Source of the DNA: Thamnidium elegans
Taxonomy: Eukaryota > Mucoromycota > Mucoromycetes > Mucorales > Mucoraceae
Assembly (NCBI GenBank): GCA_025201345.1
Contig: JAIXMG010000003.1
Coordinates: 1 to 64,000 of the forward strand
Length of the DNA: 64,000 nucleotides
Direction: 5' to 3'
The notes under the pieces were generated by a model. The model did not search any database, was not told the origin of the DNA, and saw only the letters and a list, made by a program, of their open reading frames with translations. Numbering within the stretch: position 1 is the first letter of the stretch; each line of letters starts with the position of its first letter. A program made the translations under genes and the position numbers. Positions 10,625-22,985 of the stretch are shown in pieces.

Positions 10625-13600
10625 TGTACCGATAAAAAAGTATTAACATTCCATTTAGCCTAGAGCAACTATACCGAGCAATTGAACGACGTACTGGTAT
10701 CCCACCAAACAGTCAAATACTAATGACGAGTCTTGGAATTATTGTTAAAAAGGAAAACATCAAACAGGTCATTGAAGCTACAAATGGGGTATGTAAAAAG
10801 AAAAAAAAATTGAGATAATGAAACTTATCATAATTTCAGAGGGAGGAGTTGGTTTTTTGCTACGACCGAGAGTATCTTGATGCACCTCCTGAGATTATTA
10901 GCGCCTTTGTAGAAAGAGAAATTCCAGGTTTGGAACCTGAAATTCCCTTCCACAGTAAGTTTACATCACTTATACCACCTTATTCAACTAAACTAATACA
11001 TTATTTATTTATTTATTTTTAAAAAAAGGCGCAATAGTATTAAATCGTATACGACAAACGTTTGATAAAAGTACGCTGGAAGATAATTGTTATCGCTATA
11101 TCGACTTTTTTGAGAAATTAGGAAGCTATAGTGATGTAAATATTGACAACATTTATCCTATACATTAGATAAACCCAACTGATTACAATTTGTTTAGTCT
11201 ATTTTAGAAACAATTTTCACTCATCAAACGTTAGCTAAAATATCTGTAGAAGAACAAAAAAATCAAGCAATGGCATTGAATGTGGCACTCCAAAATATGA
11301 TAGCACACATCAAATTGGGAAAAGATGCAACAAAGATATTTTTAAAAAATGTTAAAAAGGAGATAAACACACAAAATAATTTGCTAAGATATCTTGATGA
11401 AAACATACTGATTCTTCAAAACATGAATATTCATTCCCCCATCCTTGATCTCTTGGAGCCAGAATTTCGTAATAAAGTCAAGTTATTTGATTTTATAGAT
11501 ACTCAACTGATAGAATCAACAAAAGCTGATACAATCGAATTATGCAAGTATTTGAAATTTCACTCTTCTAAATTAAAATCAGATATAAGCGAAATTGAAA
11601 ATTTTGAGAAAGAAATTGTACAACATGTTGCTGAAAATAGCCATCTACTAACTTTGGATGATACCCTTTGCGACATCAAAAAGGTGGTCAATATCGCTCA
11701 TGTTTGCAACAAGGGGATAAAACCTAGTTTGAATAAAGCGTTTGAAAAATTAGCATCATTAAAGAACGAAGAATTAAGTGCTGGCCTTAACAGACTTAGT
11801 ATCAGTACGAATTCTAGAAGATCACCATCAGTAAAGAGAAGTTTTGAATCGCTCGATCATTTAGCCGAATATCAGCTGGATGATCCTGTTCCAAAGCTGC
11901 AAAAGTATGACGCTATCGTTCGTAAGAATGTTACAAAGTTGATAAACTCCAAACGAGATTCGGTCAACCATTTCTTTAAACATATGAATGTCATTTCGGA
12001 TATCCAAGGGTGTATTGCTAAATTAGACAGGGATTCAGCTGCCAATAGAGATTACTTAAAAGAGTTCAAAGAAAAATACGGAACAAATGATTTAAGGACT
12101 GTACGTCACGCTGTATTAGCATATGTAAGTAAAATCGCCATGATAAATCACGATCACATCATTCAAACTAATAATAATTATAATAACAATAAAGGGAGCT
12201 CTCCTTATCGAAATAGTACGAAGAAAAGAATACAAGCAGGTAAGTAAGCCAATACATTTATTTTTTGCGATACAATACACTAACAAAAATATTCTTTTAC
12301 AGATTCTTATCAAAAATTCCAATATAATTGCAGATATATTATCCGATTATCGCTTTAAAGAAGAAAAGAGACGAGATTACTTTCGCCATACAATAAGAAA
12401 CTTGCTCCCGTTTAAATTAGTTGGATTCGATAATACTTCTCCACAAAGTGAAATCACTATTAACGGTTTAAATGATCAAGACCGTATTCAACTCGATAAA
12501 AAGGACGTTGAAGAATATATCTCAATACTGGATAATGCTTACTGTCAACAAATACATAGCTCTTTAACAAGACAGCCTTCATTTGCTTCTCCTCGTACAA
12601 AAAAAATACAAAACTCGGTAAAAATTGTTGAAAGTGACGATATCATGTTACTCTTTAGTACTATGTCACAACAATTAAATGATTTAAAGTCTGACTTTTT
12701 AAAAACAGTCGAATCTAATTGTAAGTTATCTTTTTTTTTTTTTTTTTTTTTTTTTTTTGCATAGATTACGACTTTAACTCTTTGTTATTTAGTTTTTAAA
12801 GTAAATCAAATCGATCCAGCTCTTATACAAGAAATAGTTGATCAAAAGGATGAAACACTCCCCCCTTCCGTATCGCATTCTTCTAGTTCGTCTACTTTTT
12901 CGGTTGTAATAGATGACAAGAAGCTAATTTCTGCTACAATTGTAGAGAATAATCAGCTTAGAGACCTAGTACAAGAGATGACTGAAAAGCGTCAAAAGGA
13001 AACTGAGGAATTCCAAATATCATTAAAAAACGTAGGTTAAACCCCCCCCCCTCCCCCACAAAAGTAATAACAATGAAACTAATTAAATCTCTAGTTGGAA
13101 AGCGAAAAGGAAGAACTTGAGGCACAGGTTCAAAATTTTGATAATGAGCGACTGGCATTTGAACAGAACAGACAGAGCGTAAGTCCTCCTTCCCCCCCCT
13201 TTTTTTTCTTGTATAAACTCATGCCAACTTTCTGTATTATACAGTTTATCAACGAATTGAAGAATAAAGACAAAACCGCCGACTTTAGAATTGCAAGTGC
13301 GGAAGACGATTTTCAGTCTAAAGTAAGTTATTTATACAACATTTATTTTACTATAGATACTAAATCCCCCCAAAAAAACAATACAGATTTCCGATCTTCA
13401 ATATGCGTTAGAAGAAGAAAAACGTATGAAAAAGAATCTAGAAATTGAGCTCAATACTGTTAACGCGGATCATGAAGCTGAGATTGAAGAACTTAAAGAG
13501 CTTTTACGTCAAGAAAAACAAAAGACGCAGGACGCTTTGAATGAGAAATGGGAAGAAACCAGTCGTGCCAATCTTTTAACTGAAACTGTAACATCTCTGA

Positions 13601-15250
13601 AATCTAACCTACAAATAGAAAAGACTCATCATGAAGAGACCCAATCAGAGCGGGCTCTCTACAAAGATCGTTCCGATAAGTTATTGGTAAAGCTTGAAGA
13701 AAAAACCAAAGCAATCGACGAGATTAAAGTATTTCAAGAACATACTAAATTAATGGTCGCAAGAACACAACAAGACTGGATATTTAAAGATAAGGAGCTA
13801 AAGAAATGTAAAGAGGATCAAGAAGCAGTAAATACTGCAATAAAAGAACTCTTGTCTAGATTTAGCAATGGCAAATATGATAACGATCAGTTCGATTTGA
13901 AGAAAGATGTGAGATATTTCAAGGAAAGTTTGGAAAATCATTCTGTTCGAACATATGAACTAGAACAGGTATTATTTTCTCTTTTTTATACGTATAATCG
14001 ACAGAAATTTTAAACAATCCCCTTTTTATTAGTGTTTTAAAGACGTCAAGGACCTATTAAACAGTTACAAAAGAGAAGATTCACCAAAGAAAGATATAAA
14101 TTTGAAAACAGATATTAAAGCTTTTAAAGAATGTTTAGAAACCTTTCTAAAGCACCACTACGATCTCAGTAGTGTAAGTATCTTCTTAACGGACCTTTTA
14201 TTTTATTACTATTATTGCTATAAAAGTAACAAAACAAAAATTTGTAGAGCTATGAAACGATGACTGAAGAATTTGCTCAATTGTCCGAATCTCATAAAAA
14301 CTTGACGGATATTCAACTTGAATGGAGAACAATTGCAAGCCGTATGGCAGAAAAACTCGAAGAATTCAGAAAGAGTATACTTTATGAGATTGTTATTAAG
14401 CTACAATTACCGATGGATGAAGTAGAGTTGGGCTTACTCTCTCGAAATCTATCACCAAGCGATGATGATGCTGCCATTTGGAACGAAGTGCTCCAGCTTT
14501 CGTCTGCCATCAATATTCAAAGATTTGTTATGGCAGTTCTAGAAAATGCTAAAAATCTTTATGACAATTTTGTTGTTACGAAAAGTCAATTAAAGAAAAT
14601 GAAAGGTAAACCCAGTATCGCGTGGCTTCATATATTATTATTACAGTACACTAACAACGGAAGATCTTTTTTTTTTACTTTCTAATCTTATTATTAAAAT
14701 TAGATAAATATCGACATATATTGATCAGCAACTCTGAAAAAATCTCGTTCAGGAAGTATGTAGGCAGATATAAAGTGTATATTGAACGTTAAGTATAAAA
14801 AAAAAACTAATTTAAATAAAATCCTTGCTTCCAAACAGTTTTAAGGTGGGCGATGTTGCCTTGTTTCTACCAACTCGCAACTCTACCGGAAAACCGTGGG
14901 CTGCTTTTAACATTAATGCCCCACATTATTTTTTGAAAAGTAACGATACAACCTCTTCTCAAATGCAGAACAGGGAATGGATCGTTGCTAGAATTATTGA
15001 CATAACTGAAAACACTGTAGATGAAAATCTAAATCCGTATGGCTTAACTTTAGGCTTGAAGTACTATGATTTAGAAGTAGAGAACTGGAGAACCAATAGA
15101 CCTAATAACAAAAGTAAAAAGCGTTTAATTGAACCTGACTCTGGTTTAGCTTCGCTTGGTTCCGGAAACGCAACCCCTCCTAAACGGCCTTCGTTTAGTT
15201 CAGTCGCTTCCTCTTCAACTAATATTGTCCATAGTTATGTAAATAAATAA
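10517..15250 (+). CDS. atg11: Autophagy scaffold Atg11 / FIP200-like, 14 exons
   Basis: Atg11/RB1CC1 scaffolds the Atg1 kinase complex and binds cargo receptors in selective autophagy. Exons: 10517-10581, 10659-10788, 10840-10954, 11029-11135, 11198-12239, 12334-12720, 12793-13031, 13095-13178, 13245-13322, 13387-13968, 14033-14173, 14248-14605, 14704-14755, 14839-15250. Joined they give 1,263 residues without a stop, close to yeast Atg11 length. Residues 1-80 are the ubiquitin-like N-terminus (KLYRAETGALIHWDEGKN, ILMTSLGIIV). A helical Atg17-like region lies around 150-500 and coiled coils around 640-1000. The C-terminal claw (about 1127-1215) has FKVGDVALFLPT and EWIVARIIDITE. A Ser/Pro-rich tail follows. 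The gene is tail-to-tail with the MFS gene, 117 bp apart. Confidence 0.93.
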
Positions 15251-15367
15251 ACACTTTTCTTTTCTCGTTTATTTTATTGTATTAAAGCGAGAGAAGGAAG
15301 TTTTTTTTGAGTTTAATTATATATATTTCCATAAACAGACTTTTTTATTATTATTACTATGGTTAAA

Positions 15368-17511
15368 TTACTTTTTCTTGTTGGCAGATATTTTTGAAGA
15401 GAGCTCAAAGCTTTGAATAAAGAAAGAACTAGTAACGGAGAGACTTGCGATACCAGCGCAAGCAAAGAAAGTATAACGGAGTCCAATTTGATAAGCATCG
15501 AGTACAAGCTCAAGTACCTCAGCAGGCAAAAGTTCACGAACTTCGGTCATGGATTTACGAGCAATTTCAATATATAATTCGGCATCGGGACCTGTAATTG
15601 TTTTTGTCAAAATACTTTTGACAACACCTTGGAAAATGGCAGATGTCAGGGAGATACCGACAACGCCACCAATAGAACGGAATAAATATGACATGGATGT
15701 AATCGTTGCAATTTCTATAAAATATATTTAGTGAATAGTTTCTTCCTTTTTTTCCCTTTCTTCCTTTACCTGATGGCTCTACGCAAGAATGCATGGCAAT
15801 GAGTGTGGTAGTAAGAATAATACCTAATGATAATCCGTCGACTAATAAGCATACGAATTGAACAAGATAGATAGTTTGAGGTGTCCATGTACTATAACCA
15901 ACCATGGAGAAGAAACACATGAATGCACCAACGATTGTCAATTTACGGTATTCACCAGTCTTCGACATATATACACCAGACATAACAGAACCGATAGAAA
16001 CAAAAGCAACCTTGGGTAAGATATAAACACCAGCAAGAGAAGGACTGTAACCTAATAATGCCTATTCCGAAATAAAATGTTACATGATACTTCGTATAAA
16101 TAGAATTTTTTTTTTAAAAAAAAAAATACCTGATAAAACAAAGGTGTGATATAAATTATAGAGGTGGTAGCCATTAAACACCACATATTGGTAGAAGAAC
16201 AAGCCAAAGGAGTACGACTGGAGATAATCTCCCAGGGCATAAGAGGATGAACAGCATATTTAGCCTCAATAAGACAGAATGCAATACCAAGTACAATAGA
16301 ACTAGCAAAACATGTTAAAACAATAGTACTGGACCATGGCATAATATTACCGCCTAATGAAGTGGCCATCAAAAAGGCAATAACAGACAAAACAATGGTA
16401 ATTGCACCAGCATAATCAATTTTCTTCAATCTTTGTGATAAACTCTCTACATTGGGGTTTTCTTCCAAATTATAATTTGTTAAAAGTTTTGTAGATACAT
16501 AAATAGTAACGATGAGAAGGGGCAAGTTGATATAGAAACAGAAGCGCCATCCAAGACTATCAGTGATAAATCCACCTAAAGGGGCACCTAATACGGAACC
16601 AACCTTTAATTTCAAGAAAAAAGTTAGTGTTACGTCGTACAACAAGCACCATGTTTATTTATGGCATGTTCTCACTTACAGCATAAGCGATGTTGCCGTA
16701 GCCCTGGAACTTTCCTCTCTCTCTTAAAGGGACAAGGTCAGCAGTAATAACAGTGGTTAAACTTTTAAAATAAAATGCACGTTAGTTCGGTTAATATAAA
16801 GTAACAGTAGTGACACACTTTAACAAATACAATACCAATTAATACCTCCGCCACCAATACCTGCAATAGCACGAGCAATAACAAGAGCCCATAAATTAGT
16901 TGCCATACCACAAAGTAATGACCCAATAAAGAAAACACAACTAGCAAACAACATGGCTGACTTACGACCGAATACGTCCGAAATACGGCCATCTATATAT
17001 ATTTATTAATTTCAAAAAAACAAATTAATAGATAGAATGATTTACTTACACAAAGGTTGTAACGCTGTAAAACTCAACATGTATGATGTAGCAATCCATA
17101 CAATCTCGTTTGATCTTAATACATGAAAAAGAAAAGGTTTAGTTCGAAAAAATTAAGCTTTTGCTTGTTCTTTAATATTACCTTTTAAACTCAGTACCAA
17201 TTTGAGGGTAAATGGTTGCCACAATTGAAGAATCAAGAGAAGATAAAATAACAGCAATCCAGATACTATTAGAATGTTAGATAATCTTTTTTTTTCTTAA
17301 AAAAAAAAAGTAGAATAGAATATTACCCAGAAAATACAGCGTAGATGGAAGCACCGTTTAATCTTTTTTTGAGTAGTTGCTCATCGGCTTGAGCTGTACA
17401 GGTACCTTCAGAAGAAATGACAGCTTGAAGTGTAGATAAGTCATCGGAGGAATCGCTGGACTGATAAACAGGTGTTTTATTACTAAGTAACGGCGACGAT
17501 TCGTTAACCAT
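15368..17511 (-). CDS. MFS transporter, DHA2 type (14-span, Vba/Fnx1-like), 8 exons
   Basis: Proton-coupled exporter of drugs or vacuolar importer of basic amino acids; the two cannot be told apart here. Exons on the minus strand: 17511-17327, 17265-17182, 17114-17050, 16992-16836, 16761-16680, 16603-16130, 16061-15770, 15714-15368, giving 561 residues, the usual DHA2 length. An acidic/Ser-rich cytosolic N-terminus with ESSPLL (dileucine-like) precedes span 1 (WIAVILSSLDSSIVATIYP). MFS motif A is YGRISDVFGRKSA. DLVPLRERGKFQG and GAPLGGFITDSLGWRF (antiporter motif C region) follow. KKIDYAGAIT and PLMPWEII are typical of Vba/Fnx1 transporters. The dileucine motif favours a vacuolar location. 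Confidence 0.9.
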
Positions 17512-18995
17512 TTTTTTTTTATATATATTTTGTTTGTTAGTCTAAAGTAAAAAAAAAAAAAAAAAAAAGAAAAAATTAAAGAGAGAAAAGAGTTTTTTTT
17601 TTTCTAATGCAGTGTAATATGTATTGATATTTCGGAGCCCATAAACGGAATCTCATTCTAGGTTACATTGTATACCAGACCACCGAAGATTCGGACAAAG
17701 TTATTCCATATGGATAATATATTTGACAGTTTGTTGCGTTAAAAAAAAATACGTTTGTCTAATTAGCGCATCTCTCTCTCTCTTTTAACTAGAAAAAAAA
17801 TGTTATTAATTGTTTCTAAATTACAGGACTTACAGAACTTATTTTGGACGAAGGCATTATAGAGCCCTGGTCTAACTATTCTGCGTAATGCGATCAGTTT
17901 TATAGCACATATTGTAACTTAAATTAATGTTATCAAAACCTTATTGTTTCGCCCCCTGCTTACAGACCAAACGTAAAATTTTAGATAAAAAGTAACTAAA
18001 AATTTTGTACTTATCAATCGTATATACAATAAATTTTTTAAAGATACGTACTTTGAAGAATAAAAGTTATTTTGATATATAGTTCGTAACGACTGTTTAT
18101 TTTATGGTAGTATTCGTTTACTGTAAAACTCGAATGTTAAATCATATCAGTAATAAAAAAGAGAAATCTTAAAGAGTGACGTCTGAAACTGATATTTAAG
18201 TTAATCTTTTTTCTTATAATTTCAATGTAAATAGAAAATGATATTTAACTTTTGCTTCTATATTTCTATAGATTTTATTCGGCTTATTCTGAGAAGAGAA
18301 TAAAATAAATAAAAGGCATTGTTAGTAAGTAACTATGTTAAATATGCTTGAAAAAATTAACTAATATTCAATTGTATTGTTGCATCTAATAATAGAAAAT
18401 TAAATAATAAGCAATTGAACAGAAAATGTAGTAGCAACACAAAACCTTTAACGAAAGGAAAAATCGTTTAGTTCAATATAATTGATATAATTGATATAAT
18501 TGATCTTATTTATCTTTTTGTTTTAAAGAATAATTGAATAAATATCGCAATGCCAGCATCAACTAAAAAGAACCATACTATATCTGGAATTCTAACATCT
18601 GAATTGATTTTGTACAGAAAAATCCGCTAGATATGTTGCACGAATTACGAAAATTAAGCAGCTCTTTTTTTTTCTTTTGCTGCGCTAGTTTAGGAAGCAA
18701 AACTCTTTCTTTATTTTTCTCGTTTCGGTTTGGTAATTAAACAGGTTATAAAAGATTGAAATAGGTATTATGTTGACGTTTTCTCCTATAAACAACAACG
18801 GTCATGCTGTACTTTTTATACAATGGGGGATATTTTATACCCTAAAGTGTTACACACACTAATTCAATTAAAAAATCTAAGACAATAATTTCTCTGTCCT
18901 CCCAAAGCTCCTATTTTTGACGATTTATTTGTTCCTACTTTCTCTGTCGTTTCTTTTTCTCTCCCTTATCATTTTATTTTAAGAAACGTAATACG
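17512..18995. other. Divergent intergenic region (1.48 kb)
   Basis: Head-to-head promoters for the MFS and CSC1-like genes, with pyrimidine-rich blocks directly before both start codons. A 9-bp ATAATTGAT repeat (about four copies) lies around 18478-18505. A short open stretch near 17827-17889 recalls a retroelement reverse-transcriptase motif but is too short to call. No gene supported. Confidence 0.5.
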
Positions 18996-21900
18996 ATGAG
19001 TAGTAATTCCAGCAACAGTAATAAAACAGAGGATTCCCAGCTATCATTAACTGGTATGGCAACACAGTTGGGAATAAACGCTGCTATTGCAGTAGGGGTT
19101 CTAGTTCTATTTAATATTTTACGACCGAATAATTCTCGTAAGTTTGTACACAGATATAAAAAGCCAAGTGCAGATCAACTAACCAAAAAAATATATATAT
19201 GTATATATTTGCATAGTTGTATATGCACCAAAGTATAAATATTCAAGTAAAACGTAAGGGCTTAAAAAAAACATGTATACACATTGAATTTTATTCCACA
19301 TTTATACTTATTTCCAATGTTTTATGTGCCCATTGTAATACAGGAAACAACCGCCAGAAATAGGACACGGTATGGGGTTATTTAGTTACATAATTTCTGC
19401 GGCTTAATCAGGGAATTAATAAACGCAAGTTGATAGGTTTTTTTGCTTGGTTTAGACCAATTATGCATACACCAGACTCTGTACTAATCGAAAAAATTGG
19501 ATACGACGCAACATTTTTCATAAAATTTATTCGAATGATTCGAAGGATGTTGTATGTTATGACTTTGGTGGGCATTTGTGTTATTATACCAATTAATATT
19601 GTGGCCACATCATTTACTGGGTAAGTACTACACAACAAAATGTTTATTTTTAACCTCAGGAAAAGAATATATAAGGGAACCATTTCTAAAAAAAAAAAAA
19701 AAAAAATCTATTAGTGAATGGCCGCCAGCTACAGGTGTAGAATTCTTATCGATATCAACAATTAATTATTATGATGGAAAGTTTCATTTTTCAAATGGTA
19801 ATTTGAATTGGTATTGGTGTCACGCGGCAGGAACGTGGATATTTTCAATTGTGATTTATGTGTCACTATGGAGATTTTATGTAGACTATGTAAAATTTAG
19901 ACAGGATTATTTTGAAAGTGAAGACTATCAAAAATCAATGCATGCTAGAACTCTAATTATCTTCAATGTGCCTACTGTCTTGAGATCAGATAAAGCTTTA
20001 ACAGAATGGGTCAATTCAATGGGCTTAAAATACCCAGCTCAACAAGTTTGTATAGGTACTCAAAATTCGGATCTCGCAAAATATGTAGAAGAGCATGAAG
20101 AAGCCGTAAGGAAGCTGGAAATCATTTTATCAAACCATCTTAAAGGTATGTGCGTGAGATTACAATGTCAGCATTGTGTGTGTGTTTTTTTTTCTTACAC
20201 AGAAACTTTCTTTTGTATATTTAGATGGTACTGTAGTACAAGGCAAAAGACCTCTGGAAAGAATTGGCGGTAGCTTTTTTGGGTGTTGTGGAGGTGAAAA
20301 AGTAGATGCTATCAATTACTACTCGGAACGGGTTCAAGATCTTCAGGAAAAGATTAAAGTTGCTCGATCTCAAATATTTTCAATGAAAAAAACCAATTAT
20401 GGATGGATATCTTATGATAAAGTAGCTTGGGCACACGCCAATGCTAAACATTTAGCTTCTTCTTCCTCGCCACTATTATCTTTACCAAAAAGAACAGGCG
20501 ATGGAATCCAACCTACAATTGAACTTGCACCACAGCCAAAAGATATTATCTGGTCTAACCTGTCCATGAACGAACACATTAGAAGATCAAAAAGACTGAT
20601 TGCTTCGTTTATATTTTACGCATTTGTTTTCTTTTGGTTTATTCCGTCTAGTTTTCTCTCTGCTTCTTCCAACGTAAAGGACTTTTTAAGGCTTTTTCCA
20701 AACTCTAAAGTGTTTATGAAAGAACACCCCATGTTTATATCTTTACTTAGTTCTTGGTTCACACCTATTGTGATGGCAATCTTTTTTTTTATTTTACCAA
20801 AGATTTTAAGGTTCATATCTCAACAACAAGGTTATATGACTAGCACTAGTTTGGATAGACAAGTACTTGCAAAGCTGTTCGTATTCTTTATTATTAACAA
20901 TTTGTTGGTGTTTACCGTGTCTTCTACTTTGATCGCAGTTTATTCTGAAATACAGGAAGCTGTACAAAACGGTACTACATTGACGGTACATCAGTTTTTT
21001 TCGACGATGGGTGGTAATTTGACACAAGTAGCAAAAAACCTTAGTGGTAAGTACATGCTATGATTCATTGGCTATACGATAAAAAAAAATTAAAACATAT
21101 ATGCTTAGATGTCTCGACATATTGGGTAAATTATGTATCCTTGAAAGGCCTTGGTGTGATTGTCGATTTAGCTCAAATTGTTGTCCTTTTCTCTGTAACC
21201 CTAAGGTATTCATTAACACCCACTTCCTTATTTTTGTATTTGTTGTAACAAATATACTTTTATAAAATAGAAAATTATTTACCAGGCCAAGTCCACGTCA
21301 ATTACAGGGTAAGATTTTAAAACAAACATGATATGTTTATTCAGTTAAATTAACCTCTTTTTTTTGTTTTTTTTTAATACAGAATTCACTCGTCCTACAG
21401 CGTTTGATTTTCCATTGTTCTACAACGTCTTACTCTTCTTTTTTACTGTAGGTCTCGTCTACTCAGTTATTGCACCCTTAGTCTTACCTTTTACTATGAT
21501 GTACTTTCTACTAGCGACAATGGTTTTCAAATATTTACTCATGTAAGATATACATTTAATTCATACGAGCTAGAAAAAAAAAAAAAAAAAAAACCTTACC
21601 CTTTTTTTATTTTATTTGTAACCAGGTACGTCTATGTGACAAATGTTGAAACAGGAGGCCAAATATGGCGTTTACTATTCAACCGACTTCTAGTATCTTG
21701 TGTATTGTTTCAAATTGTCATGATTGGTGTTCTTAATCTAAAGAGTGCTCGAATTCCTTCTCTTGCTGTTGCTCCTTTACCTCTAATTACAATTATCTTT
21801 AAAGTCATTTGCAGTCGTAGATTTGATCATCGCGTGTATTATTATCAACCAAAGATCGATGGACCTTCCACTACGTATTATAATGGAGATAAGACAATGT

Positions 21901-22772
21901 CAGCAAAAGAAGGTAATAAGAAGGGTAAGAATTTCGTTGGTTTCAGGTTTGGTGATCCAGCCTTCTTTGCCGAGCTTCCTATCCCTATGGTACATGAAAG
22001 TGTTCGACATTTACTTCCAAAGTTATACGGTACAGGAAAGACAGCAAAGAAACCATTTATGAGTCGTATGACTCGTCAAAAAAGCGTTCGACATTTATCT
22101 GTGATTCAGTTACAAAATGCAACAGGTGGTGAACTTCAGTTTCAAAGTATAGCAAAAGAAGATTTAGAGTTGGATGACTCAACTGAAGGTGTCAAAGGGA
22201 TGTATAAATTTAACGAAGATGAAGAAAGTTTAAACGTGGTTGATCCACCAAAGACAAGTTATTACAGTAATGGTTTCTCTCCTACAGCTGGTAGTTTAAA
22301 TCCTTTAAAACGATTAAGTAACAGATTATCTACCTCGTTTAATAAGTCACATGCGAATAATAATACAACTGACATTTACTCTCCACAAAGACCCTTGGTG
22401 AATCCATCATCGATGATGGATATTGCAGACGATAACGATGATTTCTCCTCGTACTATCACGATACACACCACCATCAACCGTACAAAGCAGCAGAACCAC
22501 CAAAAACAAATTATGGCGTGAGTAATGATATGGAATATTTTGTTGCCGGACAAGCATATCGTACACACGATCCTCGTCAACTCGATAGTTCCAATGCAAT
22601 TGAAATGGCCAACATCTACCGGTCTCAGCAGCAACCTTATCAACCTACACAACATAATACAATGACAGATAATTATAACCAGTATATACGTAATCCTGTC
22701 AATACATATACTGGTTATGGGCGGGCCAAAAACTATCAACAAGATATAAATTATCAAGACCATCAAAAATAG
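18996..22772 (+). CDS. CSC1/OSCA/TMEM63-family channel, 10 exons
   Basis: Family members are osmo- or mechanosensitive calcium-permeable channels of the plasma membrane or endomembranes. Exons: 18996-19137, 19217-19253, 19344-19369, 19437-19620, 19715-20145, 20225-21046, 21109-21205, 21271-21308, 21383-21542, 21626-22772; 1,027 residues without a stop. An N-terminal span is followed by a loop and two spans (RSN1_TM). A cytosolic RRM-like domain starts near ARTLIIFNVPTVLRSDKAL (around residue 205). DIIWSNLSMNEHIRRSKR leads into the seven-span DUF221 region, including EFTRPTAFDFPLFYNVLLFF. A roughly 350-residue hydrophilic His/Asn/Gln-rich tail closes the protein. Exons of 37, 26 and 38 nt are unusually small but keep frame. 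Tail-to-tail with the Munc13-like gene. Confidence 0.92.
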
Positions 22773-22985
22773 ACCGCCTTGTAAATATAATTAGGCTTTT
22801 TTTTTAAAAAAATATATTTTACCTACTGTTTCAGGAACACAATTATAGTGAGGGTATTTTTAGTTGCTAACTTCATAAACATGTATTTTTTTTTATAAGC
22901 TGATATTTATAAGGGTATTTTTTTATTGAGTAAGAATAATGACGCTATTTTTGTTTTTATTACAGTGAAATACTTTCGAACTGTT

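Noticed and set aside
17827..17889. Short open stretch resembling a Ty3-type reverse-transcriptase motif (LILDEGIIEPWS)
   Set aside because: Only about 20 codons, ends at a stop, and no neighbouring retroelement sequence.
22339..22766. Two minus-strand open frames within the CSC1-like tail
   Set aside because: Antisense to a well-supported exon with repetitive codons.
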